A DNA stretch of 64,000 nt from Ischnura elegans (Eukaryota; Arthropoda; Insecta; Odonata; Coenagrionidae): the NCBI RefSeq assembly GCF_921293095.1, contig NC_060254.1:63348069-63412068 (forward strand), read 5' to 3'. The notes below the pieces were generated by a model that did not search any database, was not told where the DNA came from, and saw only the letters and a list, made by a program, of their open reading frames with translations. Below are positions 50,061 through 62,030 of this stretch, piece after piece. A program made the translations under genes and the position numbers. Numbering within the stretch: the stretch's first letter is position 1; each line of letters begins with the position of its first letter.

Positions 50061-50401
50061 TTTATTTGAACCCACTCCGAGGTACACAAGTCTTTAATTA
50101 CTTGCGGTAGTGCAAGGTAACCAGGACTCCAGAGGCCACCGTGAGGCAGCCTTGGACTTCGAGGTGCGGAACCTCGGGTTCCAGCGCCCGTCTCCTCCGC
50201 AATCTGCGCGCTCTCTATCGGCGAGCGCGCCAATGTCAGTGGCACGGTGCGGCCGGTCATCCAGCGAGGCTATCCCACTCACACGTCTCCTACAGATCTC
50301 CGGAAGGGGGTCGGCGTTTTCATCACATTTTCTCAGTCGGGGATGATAAAGTTTTTGGAAAATATGGGGCGATTTTTTTTACAAATATAAATTAAATTGA
50401 T
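50061..50401 (-). other. 3' UTR of cuticular gene A with GC-rich element and poly(A) signal
   Basis: An AATAAA signal on the minus strand (50061-50066) lies about 340 nt beyond the stop codon. The interval is unusually GC-rich around 50140-50290. Its counterpart in the other gene is at 61662-62030. Shared sequence includes CTCTCTATCGGCGAGCGCGC. On the gene's own strand this element keeps an open reading (SGIASLDDRPHRATDIGALA) in both copies, starting from GTG. Confidence 0.7.
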
Positions 50402-51503
50402 TTAGGCGACCACGACGGAGCTGTGGAAGGGGGCGTAGGCTCCGTAGCCGTAGGAGTAAGGGGCGGCGTAGTGGGAAGCGTAGAGGGTGGGGGCTCCGAC
50501 GTGAGCGGTGTAACCGGTGACGACAGGGGCATGGGCCCTGTAGGAGACGGCGACAGGGGTGGCGACGTGCTGGACGACGGGAGAGACGGCAGCGTAGGAG
50601 TGACCCTCAACAGTTGAGTAGGCGAAGTTTCCTCCGAGGCGCTCGGACTTGATGACGGCACTGTCCAGGCTGGGGGTCCTCACCAGGGTGGTGGCGGGGA
50701 TGTACCCGGCGCTGGCGGCGGCAACGATGCAAAGAAGAGCGAGGAAGGCCTGTAAAAGGGGTTGGAGGGTTGGGTTAGCACATGTTATTAAAGAAAATGA
50801 CGATAATAGGGTCGTTTAAAAAGGGTCTAATACAATCTTCATACATGATCTCTAATGGAGTATGAGGAACCCTTAGTGGAAAACATCTTAGCAATAAATA
50901 TGGATTTTTTCAACTTAAAACATGGACCTAACGTCTAGCTGCGTTTAATCTCAGTAGAACTGCAATGGGAATTAAAGTTACTCAATGGCGTAGTGGTCTG
51001 CGCAGTGACTCGGAAACCGAAAAATCCGTGGTTCGCTTCCCGGTCGAGAGGAATTGTTTTTTTTTTCGAAACTAAGTCGATACTTGGACTCATTGTTTGC
51101 TTTGATTTTGGGAATTGAATATGTAACTCTTTTATGATTTTTATAGGACCTGGGTTTTATAATTTCGTTCTTAAAATGCAATGAGTCGAACAGAAAGTTA
51201 TATTGCACCTTGTTCTTGTAGATATTGGTGCCGCTATGCACTTTTTACTGTCAATAATTTCCATCATTATGGTGTTACGCATGTTATATAACAATTTATT
51301 GTCAAGTCTACATGATATGGATCTATAGTCCTTGCAATCGGAATGAAATATTTTGAGTACGTCTACTCATCGTGAAATGGCACACGAATTTAATAAGTGT
51401 AACGGCATTAATTACTTAAAGCTCAATTTCTATCGTAATTATCCTTGATACGTTATCCATACGAACTGATTAGATATCCTATCATTTTGATAATTACCTT
51501 CAT
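50402..51503 (-). CDS. Small secreted cuticular protein, copy A
   Basis: Two coding exons on the minus strand: 51498-51503 (Met-Lys) and 50402-50749, joined across a 748-bp GT-AG intron (donor AAG/GTAATT, acceptor TTTTACAG). The 117-residue product has a signal peptide, MKAFLALLCIVAAASA (1-16). The mature part is cysteine-free: residues 26-47 carry TPSLDSAVIKSERLGG and FAYS, then come Ala/Val/Pro/His-rich repeats (VVQHVATPVAVSY, APVVTGYTAHV) and a Tyr/Gly-rich tail, YAAPYSYGYGAYAPF. This layout is that of low-complexity insect cuticular proteins that are secreted by the epidermis and built into the exoskeleton. There is no Rebers-Riddiford chitin-binding consensus, so it is a CPF-like or other low-complexity class; the exact family is inferred. 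The start is supported by the splice sites, TATA box and leader. It differs from copy B at T48 and R73. Confidence 0.9.
50975..51070 (+). mobile_element. tRNA-derived SINE in the intron of gene A
   Basis: TGGCGTAGTGG (50986-50996, A-box) and GGTTCGCTTCC (51030-51040, B-box) are followed by a T-run. It lies on the strand opposite to the gene. No counterpart was seen in the intron of copy B. Confidence 0.65.
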
Positions 51504-51587
51504 GTTGATTGGGCGTTGGAAGTCGTGGGCTTCTCCTTACTGCAGTGAAGTTCGGTTTGATGTGTGCTTTGAAATTCGACTGCCCTC

Positions 51588-51595
51588 TTTATATA
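51588..51595 (-). promoter_or_regulatory. TATA box of cuticular gene A
   Basis: TATATAAA on the minus strand, about 85 nt upstream of the ATG. Transcription would start near 51558-51565, leaving a leader of about 55-60 nt. The leader words CCCACGACTT and ATCAACATGAAG are shared with gene B. Confidence 0.75.
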
Positions 51596-51718
51596 GGTCT
51601 CCGACCATTTCCGCCCTCTCCTCCAAGGACGGGTGGAGGCCCTTATGGTCCATTTCGGATGTGGCCTACCTCTTCCGCACCGGGCGTTGACGACTGTCAG
51701 ATTGACATTGACTGCGCT

Positions 51719-51730
51719 CAAGGACCTTGG
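51719..51730. promoter_or_regulatory. Possible nuclear-receptor (FTZ-F1-type) site upstream of gene A
   Basis: CAAGGACCTTGG is a near-palindrome containing CCAAGGTC on the minus strand. It resembles the monomer site YCAAGGYCR used by FTZ-F1-type receptors, which are known regulators of insect cuticle genes. A better match lies at a similar distance from gene B. Confidence 0.3.
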
Positions 51731-51759
51731 TCACTTTCTCCACTTCCTTATGAATGAAA

Positions 51760-52243
51760 ATTATATCGGAACGAAGGGCTACCTGTATATAATTATATAG
51801 TGATATTTGATACCTACGTCATCCCCACACCTTTTTTTCGTATTCCATGACGTACGCATGTGATGCGTATTAGTGATAGATAACGTCATCCGCGCTTGTA
51901 AAGTCCCTATTCTGGTCAGTTATACCTAAAACAATATACCCTTCAAAAATTCCCTATTTTATTTAAAAATTTATCCATCGCAAAAATGAAGGTAACCATA
52001 TCAACTGAACTGTCTAGAAACTTTAGTGCATTTTGTTTAATGTTTTGCCTACTTTTTGGTAATATTTTTACACGAATCTGCCATTGAAATAATTAGCAAA
52101 CGTAAGAGCTATGTAATGAATTGAATTCACATCAAAAAGAGATTAAATCCAATTTACCCGTGATAAACTAAAATATATTTTTCCGACGAATGCATAAAAA
52201 GTTGAAATGTGATTCATGTGTCTCTTTCAGAGATGTTTTGCTG
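51760..52243. other. Non-coding stretch
   Basis: AT-rich upstream flank of gene A. Nothing further is recognised. Confidence 0.4.
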
Positions 52244-52530
52244 GAGTGGCGCTGCGAGGGGAGTGTTTAGGGGATTAAACTCCCCCAGAGTTCTGAGAAT
52301 TAAAAAAAATATTTTAATGTGGAAAAATTTGTAACTAATATTATGGGGACGGATGAATCGCAAACAAAACATCAAACTATTCACAGAACCGAGTTAGAAA
52401 GCTTGTAGGCCGAAAGGGTGGCGGATGCGTAGCCCACAGTCGTAAAATCTTCTTTCGGATTAGCAACACTGCAGCGCGGTATTAGTTGCGCCTAAAACCC
52501 CCCTAGTCTTAATTCCTTGCTGCGCTCCTG
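52244..52530 (-). mobile_element. hAT-type MITE, family 1, complete copy
   Basis: Ends GAGTGGCGCTGCGAGGGG and, complemented from the right, CAGGAGCGCAGCAAGGAATT. The flanks TTTTGCTG and TTTCGCTA agree at 6 of 8 positions. The internal words GGTATTAGTTGCGCCTAA and CAGAGTTCTGAGAATT match the other copies. Confidence 0.7.
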
Positions 52531-55500
52531 TTTCGCTACATCGCTTATGGATTTAAATAAATGTATCCATGTATTCTCTGTCACTGAGAGTAATTAAATT
52601 GTACTTGGAAATAAATTTATGGAGATCATTGGAAATAATGCTGTTAGTTCAAGTTTAATTTTTATTCTTAACATGTTATGAGTTTGAAAAGAGGATATAT
52701 TTGACATAAATAATATTGTGAAAATTAATTATTTGGGTGTCGAAATAGTTTTAATTCTTTCTCTCCATGCTCATTGCCTGTATTAATATCTCTGTTTTGA
52801 AGTTTTTACAAATAAAATATCATTGAAAAAAAAAATTAAATACACGCTTGTGATTACGTATTTATCATTACATGTTTTGTCAACATTTGAAGACTTATAT
52901 TTTGTTGAAATATTACATAACTATTATAATTGCTAAAAATCGAAGCTTGAAGCTTGTATGCTACGTATTATTAATAAAAGAATCTTAATTTCTTCCACGA
53001 TATATTTAAAGTACATAAAATATTTTATACATTCGATTGTAGTCGATCAGCGAAAACCTTTCGGAATTAAAAAATATATTATGGATGTAACAAAATGTCA
53101 TTTATTGATAATATTATAGTTAATTGCTTTTAATGAGTTCCAAATGGGAAATTGAATTACACACACGCATTAGACGCATGTTATGTTTAGTTTTTAGTTG
53201 TAATTACAGATAAAAGTAAACTATTATTGGGAAACTATTATTTTTATATCTGTGGATGTGGTGGTAATGTAATTCTATTTTCTCTGATTTTCTTTTAATT
53301 TTTTCCATTTTGTGAATAATGATGTGTTTCACATGTATCGATAAAAAAAGTTGGCTATGCATGAATACAAACAAGATGAACTCAACATGACGCTATTGAG
53401 GCATTTTTCAGCAGCCTGTAAGCATAATATTATGCGTAAGAAGTAATATTAGCTCTAATTGTGTATATTTCTCGAGTTTTTCGGCAAGGATTATGTGTCA
53501 GTATTATTATTTGAGGGAAATTTAATTAATGACCTTTCGAGCTATACAAGACGTCCATATCATGTATTTCCTTGAAGACTGAGTAGAGCAGCTTAAACAC
53601 TTAATTACTCGTAATTTAATTAAAGGAAGTATTTTGTAGAAAACTCGTCAAGATTTACATGGTAACCAAGTATCGAGGAATATGGTATATTCAAATAATC
53701 GACTATACCCAAACTTCCAGATCTTCTTAAGTTAAAGCTGACTGTTACTAATCCCGGCTATCCTTTCGTATTATTTTACACCAATGTATTAAGGTGCCTG
53801 TACGATTTTATTTTGTCTATCTAAATGCTTAAGGGTATTCACGAAAACTTAAAACTTGGCACTCAGACATCTAATGAAAATTATCAGAAACCTTCCTGCC
53901 CCGCTTCAGCCATTTGTGTTGCCACCGCCCACCACTTGGGATTACCCGTTCATTTTTTTTTTATCTCGACGATGTTTCCCAGTGATCACTTGATTGGTGA
54001 GCAATTTGCTCCTCTGAATGCATCAAATCCATGCGAAGAGATCTCCTCAATTAATTAACGCTTTGTTTACGCGTATCCTCAAATTGACTGGCAACGTTCA
54101 AGCAGAATAATACGTTGAATTGTTTACAAGGGTACGTTTGTATTGGTCTCTTCGAATGCTCACTTACGGTCGACCTCTAAATGGGAACAATGAAACCAGT
54201 TCAATTATCATAAGTGATCATCGCGTAGTAGGAAGTTTATCTCTTGTCTGTTCTTTTCTCTGATACTTAAATGTTTCTGTTTTACGTTTAACCGGTGCAA
54301 ATGTGTACATAAACTGAGAAAAATGAATATATTTTTCCTTCCTTATTTCATTATATTTTCTCTTTCGGATAAAACTCCTGTGATAGCGATAATAATGGAT
54401 GTGTGGCAATGTGTTTTGTATTTAATACTCAAAATTTTTAAGTGGAAAATTTTCTGCCGATACACTTGTTTGGTAACATATTTACTGCACTTTATTTTGA
54501 TGTTTTTCGTTCTAGATAGCATTAATCATGGATGACTCAGCAGAAACTTCTACGCAACGTGGGAGGATATGGAAAACAATGCTAGAATTACTATTAACAA
54601 ACAGTAATTCATGAATATTATAATAATTGAGTTATACATGAAATCATTTATTCTAATCACTTTTATATTTTTCCAATTTTTTATCCAAGTAACACATCAT
54701 CGCGTAGTGTACGCCTTGAAACATTAGTATCAGCCGTTAGCAAAAACTTAGGTCCACACTCCTTCATTAAATTTTAGGAAATAACTTTATGCCTGATTTT
54801 TCTTCGAAGTGGATAAATGAGATTCTACATTTCTTTATCTTATCGCACATAGGATAAAATTTTATGATGTATGATAGAATATGAAAAAATTACGATGGGA
54901 ACTGAAAATATGAAGTTATATTTATTAATCAACGTTCTATCTGAGCACCTGGCATTTTTATTGTGCATTGATGCTTTCAAGACGAAGTCAGGTGCCTTTT
55001 ATACGAAAAAATAAATTAAATACATCTAAAATACCATGTTACTACTCCAAGTTCATGGCTTGCAACCCCTGAAAGTTCCTTTTTTTGGCGATATTATTTA
55101 TCAGTTTCTATGTTTGTAAATGGAGTTTTTTTTAAATCCTCTTTAACGAGCGATTCTTTCCATTGAATATTTTTATTGTGAAATTTAGGCATAATTTCTT
55201 TATACAGAATTAATCACGTCAATCTTTTCGGTATTTTCTTGTCTCTATTTAAGTTAATCTCCTCCCGGATTGAAGTAATGACAGATTTTAGCGGCGAAAA
55301 TTTTTCATGGACTGCTTTGAATGTAATTTGGATATATGTATGTCCATTTTAAGGAGTTATTGTTTAAAAGTAGGGTTTTAGGTTTCGTGGCATATGAATT
55401 CCCTTTCTCTGGCTTATGAAGGATAATACAGAGAGAGAGAGCGAGAGGTTTATCCAGTTATCCCTTGATTGGAATTAGTTCCAAGGCCTTAATTTTCAAC

Positions 55501-58312
55501 GGTTTCAACTTGTCAGTGACAAAATGTCAATCTCTTGGCTTCGCGCATGGTTTTGAACACGAATAACCGAAGGGTATGGCGATTTACACGCCGAGGAAAA
55601 TTACTGAGGCGTCCAAAGGAAAGTGTGGCACAAAGGTACGTAGGAGCTTTGTGACTGTTCTCTCCGTACATTAGGGTCTTCTCTGCGTTCGTTGGGTGTG
55701 ACGACAACATTTTCGCCGTATGGAACTCCAGCAAAACTGTTGTCGCAGTCAACACATGCCGTAAAGGCTCAAAAGCATGGAAAGGATAGTGTCAGTCCAA
55801 CGCCGCGGAAATCTGAGGGAGGACTAGCAGGTTTAGCCGTGATTTGGAGTTTCACGAACTATAGTTCCATTCCCTTTCAAACTTCCACGTAACCCTGACC
55901 CAAGCACTGAATAGCATAGAGATGGATTCGTCATGTGGTACTGATTCTCTCAAATTGCAATATAAGGCTTAGCGTACATGAGTTTATACTTTGAAGGTCT
56001 GAGAATTATGGTAATTATCCGTTAAAGGTTCTATACTATTTCCCTCATAACCTGCCTTTCCCGTTGAAAATTTTTATATGAAGAAGTTTTTACCAGATAT
56101 TATCTTCATTGGCACTTTTAATGCAGTTATCCATGTCATAATTGTGATTGACAATTACGGCTATAGAATTATTTTCGAAACTTATATTTTTGTGGGAAGG
56201 TCATGACATTTATTAAAATTTTATTTTTTCAAAATTACGGTCCTCAAAAACTAATATGATTGAGGTTACCCAAGGGACTTAGTGGTGATAGCCAATATAC
56301 TACTGATCACAATATATGATTAGTCTCAAAATAAGTGTTTGACAATATTTGAGAAGTGTAAAAAATGGTCAATGAGTGTGGACTTTAACCTCTGCAAATT
56401 GTATTTGCGGTATATGAGAATAATTCTTTCTTAGGAGCAACACCTGTTTTTATTATTGCTAAACTGTAATTGAAAGTCATAAATGTAGAAGTTTGAGAGA
56501 CGTATAAATCCATCCAAAGATATATTTGAAAAATATCTATCTAATTAATTAATTAAAAGATATTTATGCTCATTTCAAATAAAGGCGGAATTTATTTTTG
56601 ATACATTCGATGAAATATTTGTTGCGGCGAATAGGTTTATAATTTACGCGAAGTCTAATTATATGGATTATTGAGTAGATATCTATGTGGTGACTTTTAT
56701 GAAGGCATAATGCGAAATTACCGTCTATCATATCATGATATACTATGCGATGTTTGGATGGAAAATGAATCCCAAGGAATCGCATAACTTGAGGTGGGGG
56801 CCACTGTCACACAATTCTCTCATTTTCCTCTTCATCATTTTTACTGTTTCTTTCAGTGTTTTGCTGTAATGTATGCTATGCTCTACTAATATTAATGGAG
56901 AATAGAAATTCAATACTTTTATTTTATTGCGATCATTCTGTCATTTAATTATGCTCTGTTGTTGCACTTAAGTCGTTGCTTCTTGGAGATTATGGATCAG
57001 ATTTCGAGTAAATATTAGTTCAACATTTTTATGTTCTTGCAATGTAATCAATTTAAAAGTGAATAGCTGTGAATGGAAAAAAATGAAGACTCATGCTCAA
57101 AAAAAGGAGCAGTTATACGCAAAAGGAGTGGTCTTAAATTTGTATGGATTTTACATATGTCTTGTTGGACGAAGTTGAGAAATATCTTGGTGAAATGCTA
57201 CGAATAATGATCGCGACATGCATTTTTTTCCGTCAAGATGAACGATAAATGTTCTTAGTTCTTAAATACGCCGTAAAATAGTCACTATCACTTGCTAAGT
57301 ACACATCAGTATCAGCGCACATAAAGTACGCTGTGCCGCCCCTTGCAGAATATGATTCACCTTTCCTGCTACGGTTGATTCTCTGTCGAAAACGGTCTGT
57401 GAGCGCATGCATAACATATTGTGTTTTATAAAAATTGCTTCACCCTACTTACATATTTCAATAACTTTTGCCCGTTTCAATTTTCCGTTGTTGTCAAATA
57501 TGGATATGAATGTGCTCAATTTTAAATTCAATTGATTCAGGCGTCATGCATTGGAAGTTAGACACATTGAAAAACAAGGTAGTTACACTTTTCCGTAATC
57601 ATTTCCACTCTTGCACCAGATGATTGGTTCCTCTTGCATGCTTCATGCTTGTGATTGATCATCTCCAGGCAAACACCCTAGAGGTGGCTCGCAGGGTATT
57701 ATGTAGGTGTAGATGGTGGCTCTATGAGCCAAAATTCGACGTAAGCATAAAAAATTGATATTGGAAAAGAGCAACTACCTTTTATTTCAAATTACTAGCA
57801 TTTTCCTGTCTTCGCTAATGATCAGTAATGCATTGGCAATTAATGGCAAATAGTATGACTTTCACTTCATCTGTATGAGGAGGGGGTTTATTCCGCATTT
57901 GTAACTTAGGAATAAAATTCGGATGACGTCAAATCACGACGGAGATTCTGCCAAACACGAAAATTATTTAGAAGTTCAATTAGTGACCGCCTAAGGCGTA
58001 TGAGCAACGGCTCATTTCCACAGCAGCGGTTCATTTGCGTCCTATCATCGTTGTTACCTCGAGCAATCAATGACTCATTGAACGATTCATTTTAAAATCC
58101 ACTAGCTCTCCGAATGTTGTCGTTTCCTTACAGAATAAAATCAGAACTAGGGCGGCGAAATGTGTGTGAGAGATGAGGGAGAGGAAAAAAGGTGGAAGTG
58201 ACAAATTAACATACAGAATAACTTACATAGCCTTTCAACGGGGAGAAATGGAATTCCGAGACGTATTGGAGAGTTTGACTTGTCTTGGACAATATTATTG
58301 GCCTTTGTGGTA
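52531..58312. other. Long non-coding stretch
   Basis: Very AT-rich to about 55.4 kb, then mixed. There is a GA-rich microsatellite near 55430-55448. Short frames such as 53825-54058 and 55513-55892 lack splice sites or domains. No gene is supported. Confidence 0.45.
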
Positions 58313-58424
58313 ACTCACGTCAAGACTTCAAAGTGACCAACGTTTCCTCTCCTATGCCGGAGACCTTATGTACTACAGTCTTAACCACTGGAGATGTTAC
58401 CTACTAGTCATCTAAATGTATTAA

Positions 58425-59532
58425 GTTTGTAGCGTGTCAGTATGCCTTAATTCGTTCAATTGTATTAGGCTCAACTATGTGGAAGTTAATACTCGAAAAT
58501 GAAAAGGAAACTTCGTTGATTTCCACTAATTTATTTTGTCCGTACGACATGTACTTGATAATGACGTCTATGGTTCGAAACATGTCGTACGGACAATTAA
58601 ATTAGTGGAAATCAACGAAGTTTCCTTTTCATTTTCGAGTATGTCTGAATTTTGCGTTGTCACACTTTAGGGTCTATTTCAGTCGTACCAAGTGCTACAG
58701 GGATAGGGTTTGGTGTGTTTGACGCAAAATCTCTGCATGCACATTTAAGGCTTAGCCCCAGCGGTGTTGCTCGACATTGTGTAAAGTTGCGAGAAAAAAA
58801 ACGTGCGAATACGGATCGAAAACAGCCTGCCCACAAAACGGGAGACCAACCATCGGCAAGCCACAAATAATTCCACTCTCCCCACTGCAATGATTCTCCT
58901 TGGCTTCATCTAAATATATTTTTTTTCCAGGTACTGGGTGACATTTCCTCGTAATGTCTTGTATTTGTAGATACCCATGTTTAAATTAGCTCTTTTTCAG
59001 TAGGTTTTTGCAGTTACTTCACGCCCGCCTTCTTGTATGGGTGTTTTCCTGCAGTGGGTTTTTCCAACAAGGACGAAATTCAATATCCTTAGGTTTTTCC
59101 CACGTTTGCTCACATCTTGGTAAATGGTAACTTTGTTAACTTATAATTTTGTTTGTTGATTAAAAACCTTGCTTCTATGTCACTTCAGGTAATCTCTCTG
59201 CATGTAATTTCATGAGAAACTTGACAATTTATTTAACTGCAAAAATTTAATTTTTGACGAGAAGTTAGACGGAAGATGGGACTTTCTCGTCCCAATCTCG
59301 CCCAATAAAGACAATTTATTATTATCATTGCTGTACTCCAGCAAAGGAGAGTCACGCTCTGGCATGCCACAATTAATTCCCCCGAACCCCCTGGGACCAT
59401 TTCTCGCAATCGGCCCCTGATTCTCGCAATTGGGCTATGATTCTCATGATTGGGCAATGATAAGCAACAAGGTAGCAACCGACCGCCCAGCTAGGTCAGG
59501 TGCAGAACACGCAGGTTGGCACTGCTAGTATT
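58425..59532 (-). repeat. Interspersed GC-rich repeat, copy 2, interrupted
   Basis: Second copy of 180-650. It is interrupted by a foldback element (58490-58641) and by about 400 bp at roughly 58915-59335, which ends in AATAAAGACAATTTATTATT. The minus-strand frame at 58660-58890 shares its C-terminal residues and stop with copy 1. Confidence 0.65.
58490..58641. mobile_element. Foldback MITE with ~62-bp arms
   Basis: TACTCGAAAATGAAAAGG starts the left arm (58490-58552) and its complement ends the right arm (58580-58641). The arms match apart from one indel near TTTATTTTGTCC, with a loop of only 27 nt. It lies inside the interspersed repeat. Confidence 0.85.
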
Positions 59533-59905
59533 GGGTATGAATTTGAATGAAATCTAAGGGAAACAGATTTCCCTGGCCATTTTAACTCAATTGTTTATTT
59601 CTTTATGAGTTACGCATATTTCCTTCTTAATTTCAAATTTCTCAAAATATACCGGAGACCTCATCTATACTTCTCATACCAAGGGCTTATGACCGTGTTG
59701 CCGCAATCGAGCATCAATTTATAGGGGGTGGGTGCTGGCGAAGAATTTTCCGGGCGTCTTTCGTATTATAATTTAAAATTCTCTGCCAACACTTATCACG
59801 TATGAAGTGTTGGTCAATAATGGCAACACGTTTATTAGCCCCGATGAGATCACCAGCATAGGAGAGGAAACGTTGGCCATTTTAAAGTCTTGATGTGTGT
59901 TTCCT

Positions 59906-61249
59906 CAAAATCCATTAATATTGTAGAACATTTACCGCGAAAGGTTTAGTAATATAACTGGAAGCATTTAAATTAATTGAAGGCATAACGAATTTCAAAG
60001 TTAGCCACAAGAACCATACACATAATTCTGCCGAAGCTATCCATCCACCTGTGAAAACAGGCTTTTGGGAAATCGAACCCTGAAGTCCCAAAAATCATTT
60101 GTACAGTGCCGTAAGCTTTCGCGAGGATTTTAATCTCTATTGGTCCCAATTCTGAAGCTTTTTCCACTATCGTAATGACTGTACTTGTTTAGAATGAGTT
60201 TCTCTAACCCTACGTTGACCCAGACCTCTCTGTATTATTGATTCGTCATCTTAAGTTATTAAAAAAGTAGGTACGCGCGAATATGAACGGTCAAAATTTG
60301 ACGAATATTCCTTACAGGCGTGGTCGCCTCGCGTCACCAAAGTCGGGCACTGGATTGGGTCCATATCAATGTGTGGAGTTGCTAATTTTAGTGCCCCGAG
60401 GTGCAAATATAAAGGAGGGGTATCTGCGTGCACCAGTGTGAAAGCTCAAAATCACCGCTCATGTCAAGCACTTTTGCTAAATATTTAATGATCATTCAAT
60501 AAATATTTAATGAAAAAGTCACCCAAGAACCGTGTCGCAATCGAAAATTTAATCTTTTAATATTATGACTAAAAAAGATGCTTAAGCCTTCAAGATTCAA
60601 TGCATATATACATAAATATTTTGATCTGGCCTTAGAATTGGTGGAAGAACTTTAAGTAGACCTTTGAAATTTTCCAGCAGATCAAAAATAATCTAAAAAT
60701 ATATCTAAGCATTTGATACCGTAACTTCCTAGATAAGTGCTCGCTATGCTTAATAGGTATATACATAAATCTTTTGATCTGGCCTTAGAATTGGTGGAAG
60801 ATATGTTGGAAGAACTTTAAGTAAACCTGAGAAATTATTTGAATATATTTAAATTTAAGCTTCAAACCGCTAGAGAAGAGTTGAGAACAACGAATGTTTC
60901 AGAGCGAGCCCGTCAAATGAGCCTCTGTATCTCAGTAACGGGTGAGATCCATGTCAAATGAAGTACACATCAATAAAGTTGAATTATTTTTGAGTTTACA
61001 AGCGGTTTCAATTTTCTAGCTTTAAGAATTCCATTTTGTAATTTTGTCCGGCTTTTTCCGATTTCCGCCCACTGTGCGACGCGGAGGACTTCATATGAGA
61101 TCCACACTACATTTTGTGGTCGTGCACAAGGAATAAAATAAGGGAGGAATTTTTCCTAACGAATTGCCATAAGATTAGTTTTTCCTCCGAATGGAATTTA
61201 AAAACTCCAGGTGAAACCCAGGCAGTCAAACCTAACAATATAGTCAGTC
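59906..61249. other. Non-coding stretch with a short direct repeat
   Basis: No gene. A 70-80 bp block around TTTTGATCTGGCCTTAGAAT occurs at 60603-60675 and 60756-60832. The second copy has a 12-bp internal duplication (GGAAGATATGTT). Confidence 0.6.
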
Positions 61250-61450
61250 AGCCTCGGTGGGCGGCACGGTGGGGTGAAGTCCTAGCATGCAAGACCGATG
61301 GCCGCAGGTTCGAGTCCCGTCTGGACATTCACCTCTCTCTGGCATGGGTGTTCGTGAAAGTTTAATCGTTAGATGTTATGAAAACCCCAATATAAAGGCC
61401 TTACAAATCTATTTTCGGTGGTGTGGTAATAAATAAATATTTATTTTTGA
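61250..61450 (+). mobile_element. tRNA-derived SINE
   Basis: A tRNA-like head with GGGCGGCACGGTGGGGT and a perfect B-box, GGTTCGAGTCC (61307-61317). The body ends in a TAAATAAATA-rich tail at about 61430. It lies between the two cuticular genes. Confidence 0.7.
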
Positions 61451-61661
61451 ATTTTCTCACTGCTTAACGGCTTGCATCCGAAGCCGCCCAAAAGACACCT
61501 ATTTAGGCGACTTTCGGGGAATCAGATAGACTTGAAATTAATGAATGAATAATTCAGCCTTGCATGAGGTTGAATTATGTGCAGCGGCTATACAGGTGAC
61601 TGTGGTTAATGCAAAGGATGGTAGAAATGAGAACAAAGATCATTGCAGGTGAGGAGAATTT

Positions 61662-62030
61662 TTTATTGAACCCACTCCGAGGTATACATGTCGTGCAAGG
61701 TGACCAGGACTCCAGAGGCTGCTCGCGATTTTTCCCGCCCAACCAAAGAGATCAGAAGGGCGGCGTCTGCGAGTTCAGCCTTGGACTTCGAGGTGCGGAA
61801 CCTCGGGTTCCAGCGCCCGTCTCCTCCGCAATCTGCGCGCTCTCTATCGGCGAGCGCGCCAATGTCAGTTGCACGGTGCGGCCGGTCATCCAGCGAGGCT
61901 ATCCCACTCACACGTCTCCTACACAGCTCCGGAAGGGTGTCGGCGTTTTCATCACATTTTCTCAGTCGGGGATGGTAAAGTTTTTGGAAAATATGGGGTG
62001 ATTTTTTTTACAAATATAAATTAAATTGAT
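61662..62030 (-). other. 3' UTR of cuticular gene B with GC-rich element and poly(A) signal
   Basis: AATAAA on the minus strand (61662-61667) lies about 365 nt beyond the stop. It is almost identical to the 3' UTR of gene A, except for about 55 bp around CGCGATTTTTCCCGCCCAAC, which gene A lacks and partly replaces with other sequence. Confidence 0.7.

Larger units (their letters stand above)
58313..59905. repeat. Inverted pair with GAAACGTTGG motif bracketing 58.4-59.8 kb
   Basis: ACGTCAAGACTTCAAAGTG with CCAACGTTTCCTCTCCTATG (about 58318-58360) and its reverse complement (about 59855-59900) form an imperfect inverted repeat of about 60-65 bp. Read on the minus strand, the left copy has TCTCC, GGCATA, GGAGA and then GGAAACGTTGG. 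This is a small stem followed by GAAAC, as in the hammerhead-containing ends of Penelope-like elements. The right copy has CCGATGAG in place of the CTGATGA box. The family assignment is inference. Confidence 0.45.

Noticed and set aside
50423-50617. Plus-strand Gly/Val-rich frame opposite cuticular exon 2 (and 62052-62414)
   Set aside because: It is the antisense shadow of the GC-rich cuticular coding exon, without its own start context or splice sites.
50392-50661. Ser/Pro/Thr-rich minus-strand frame overlapping exon 2 (and 62021-62266)
   Set aside because: It is an alternative frame of the same exon; the spliced frame with the signal peptide explains the sequence better.
50986-51045. Possible tRNA gene in the intron of gene A
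   Set aside because: A- and B-boxes are present but the arms do not form a cloverleaf; it is better explained as a SINE head.
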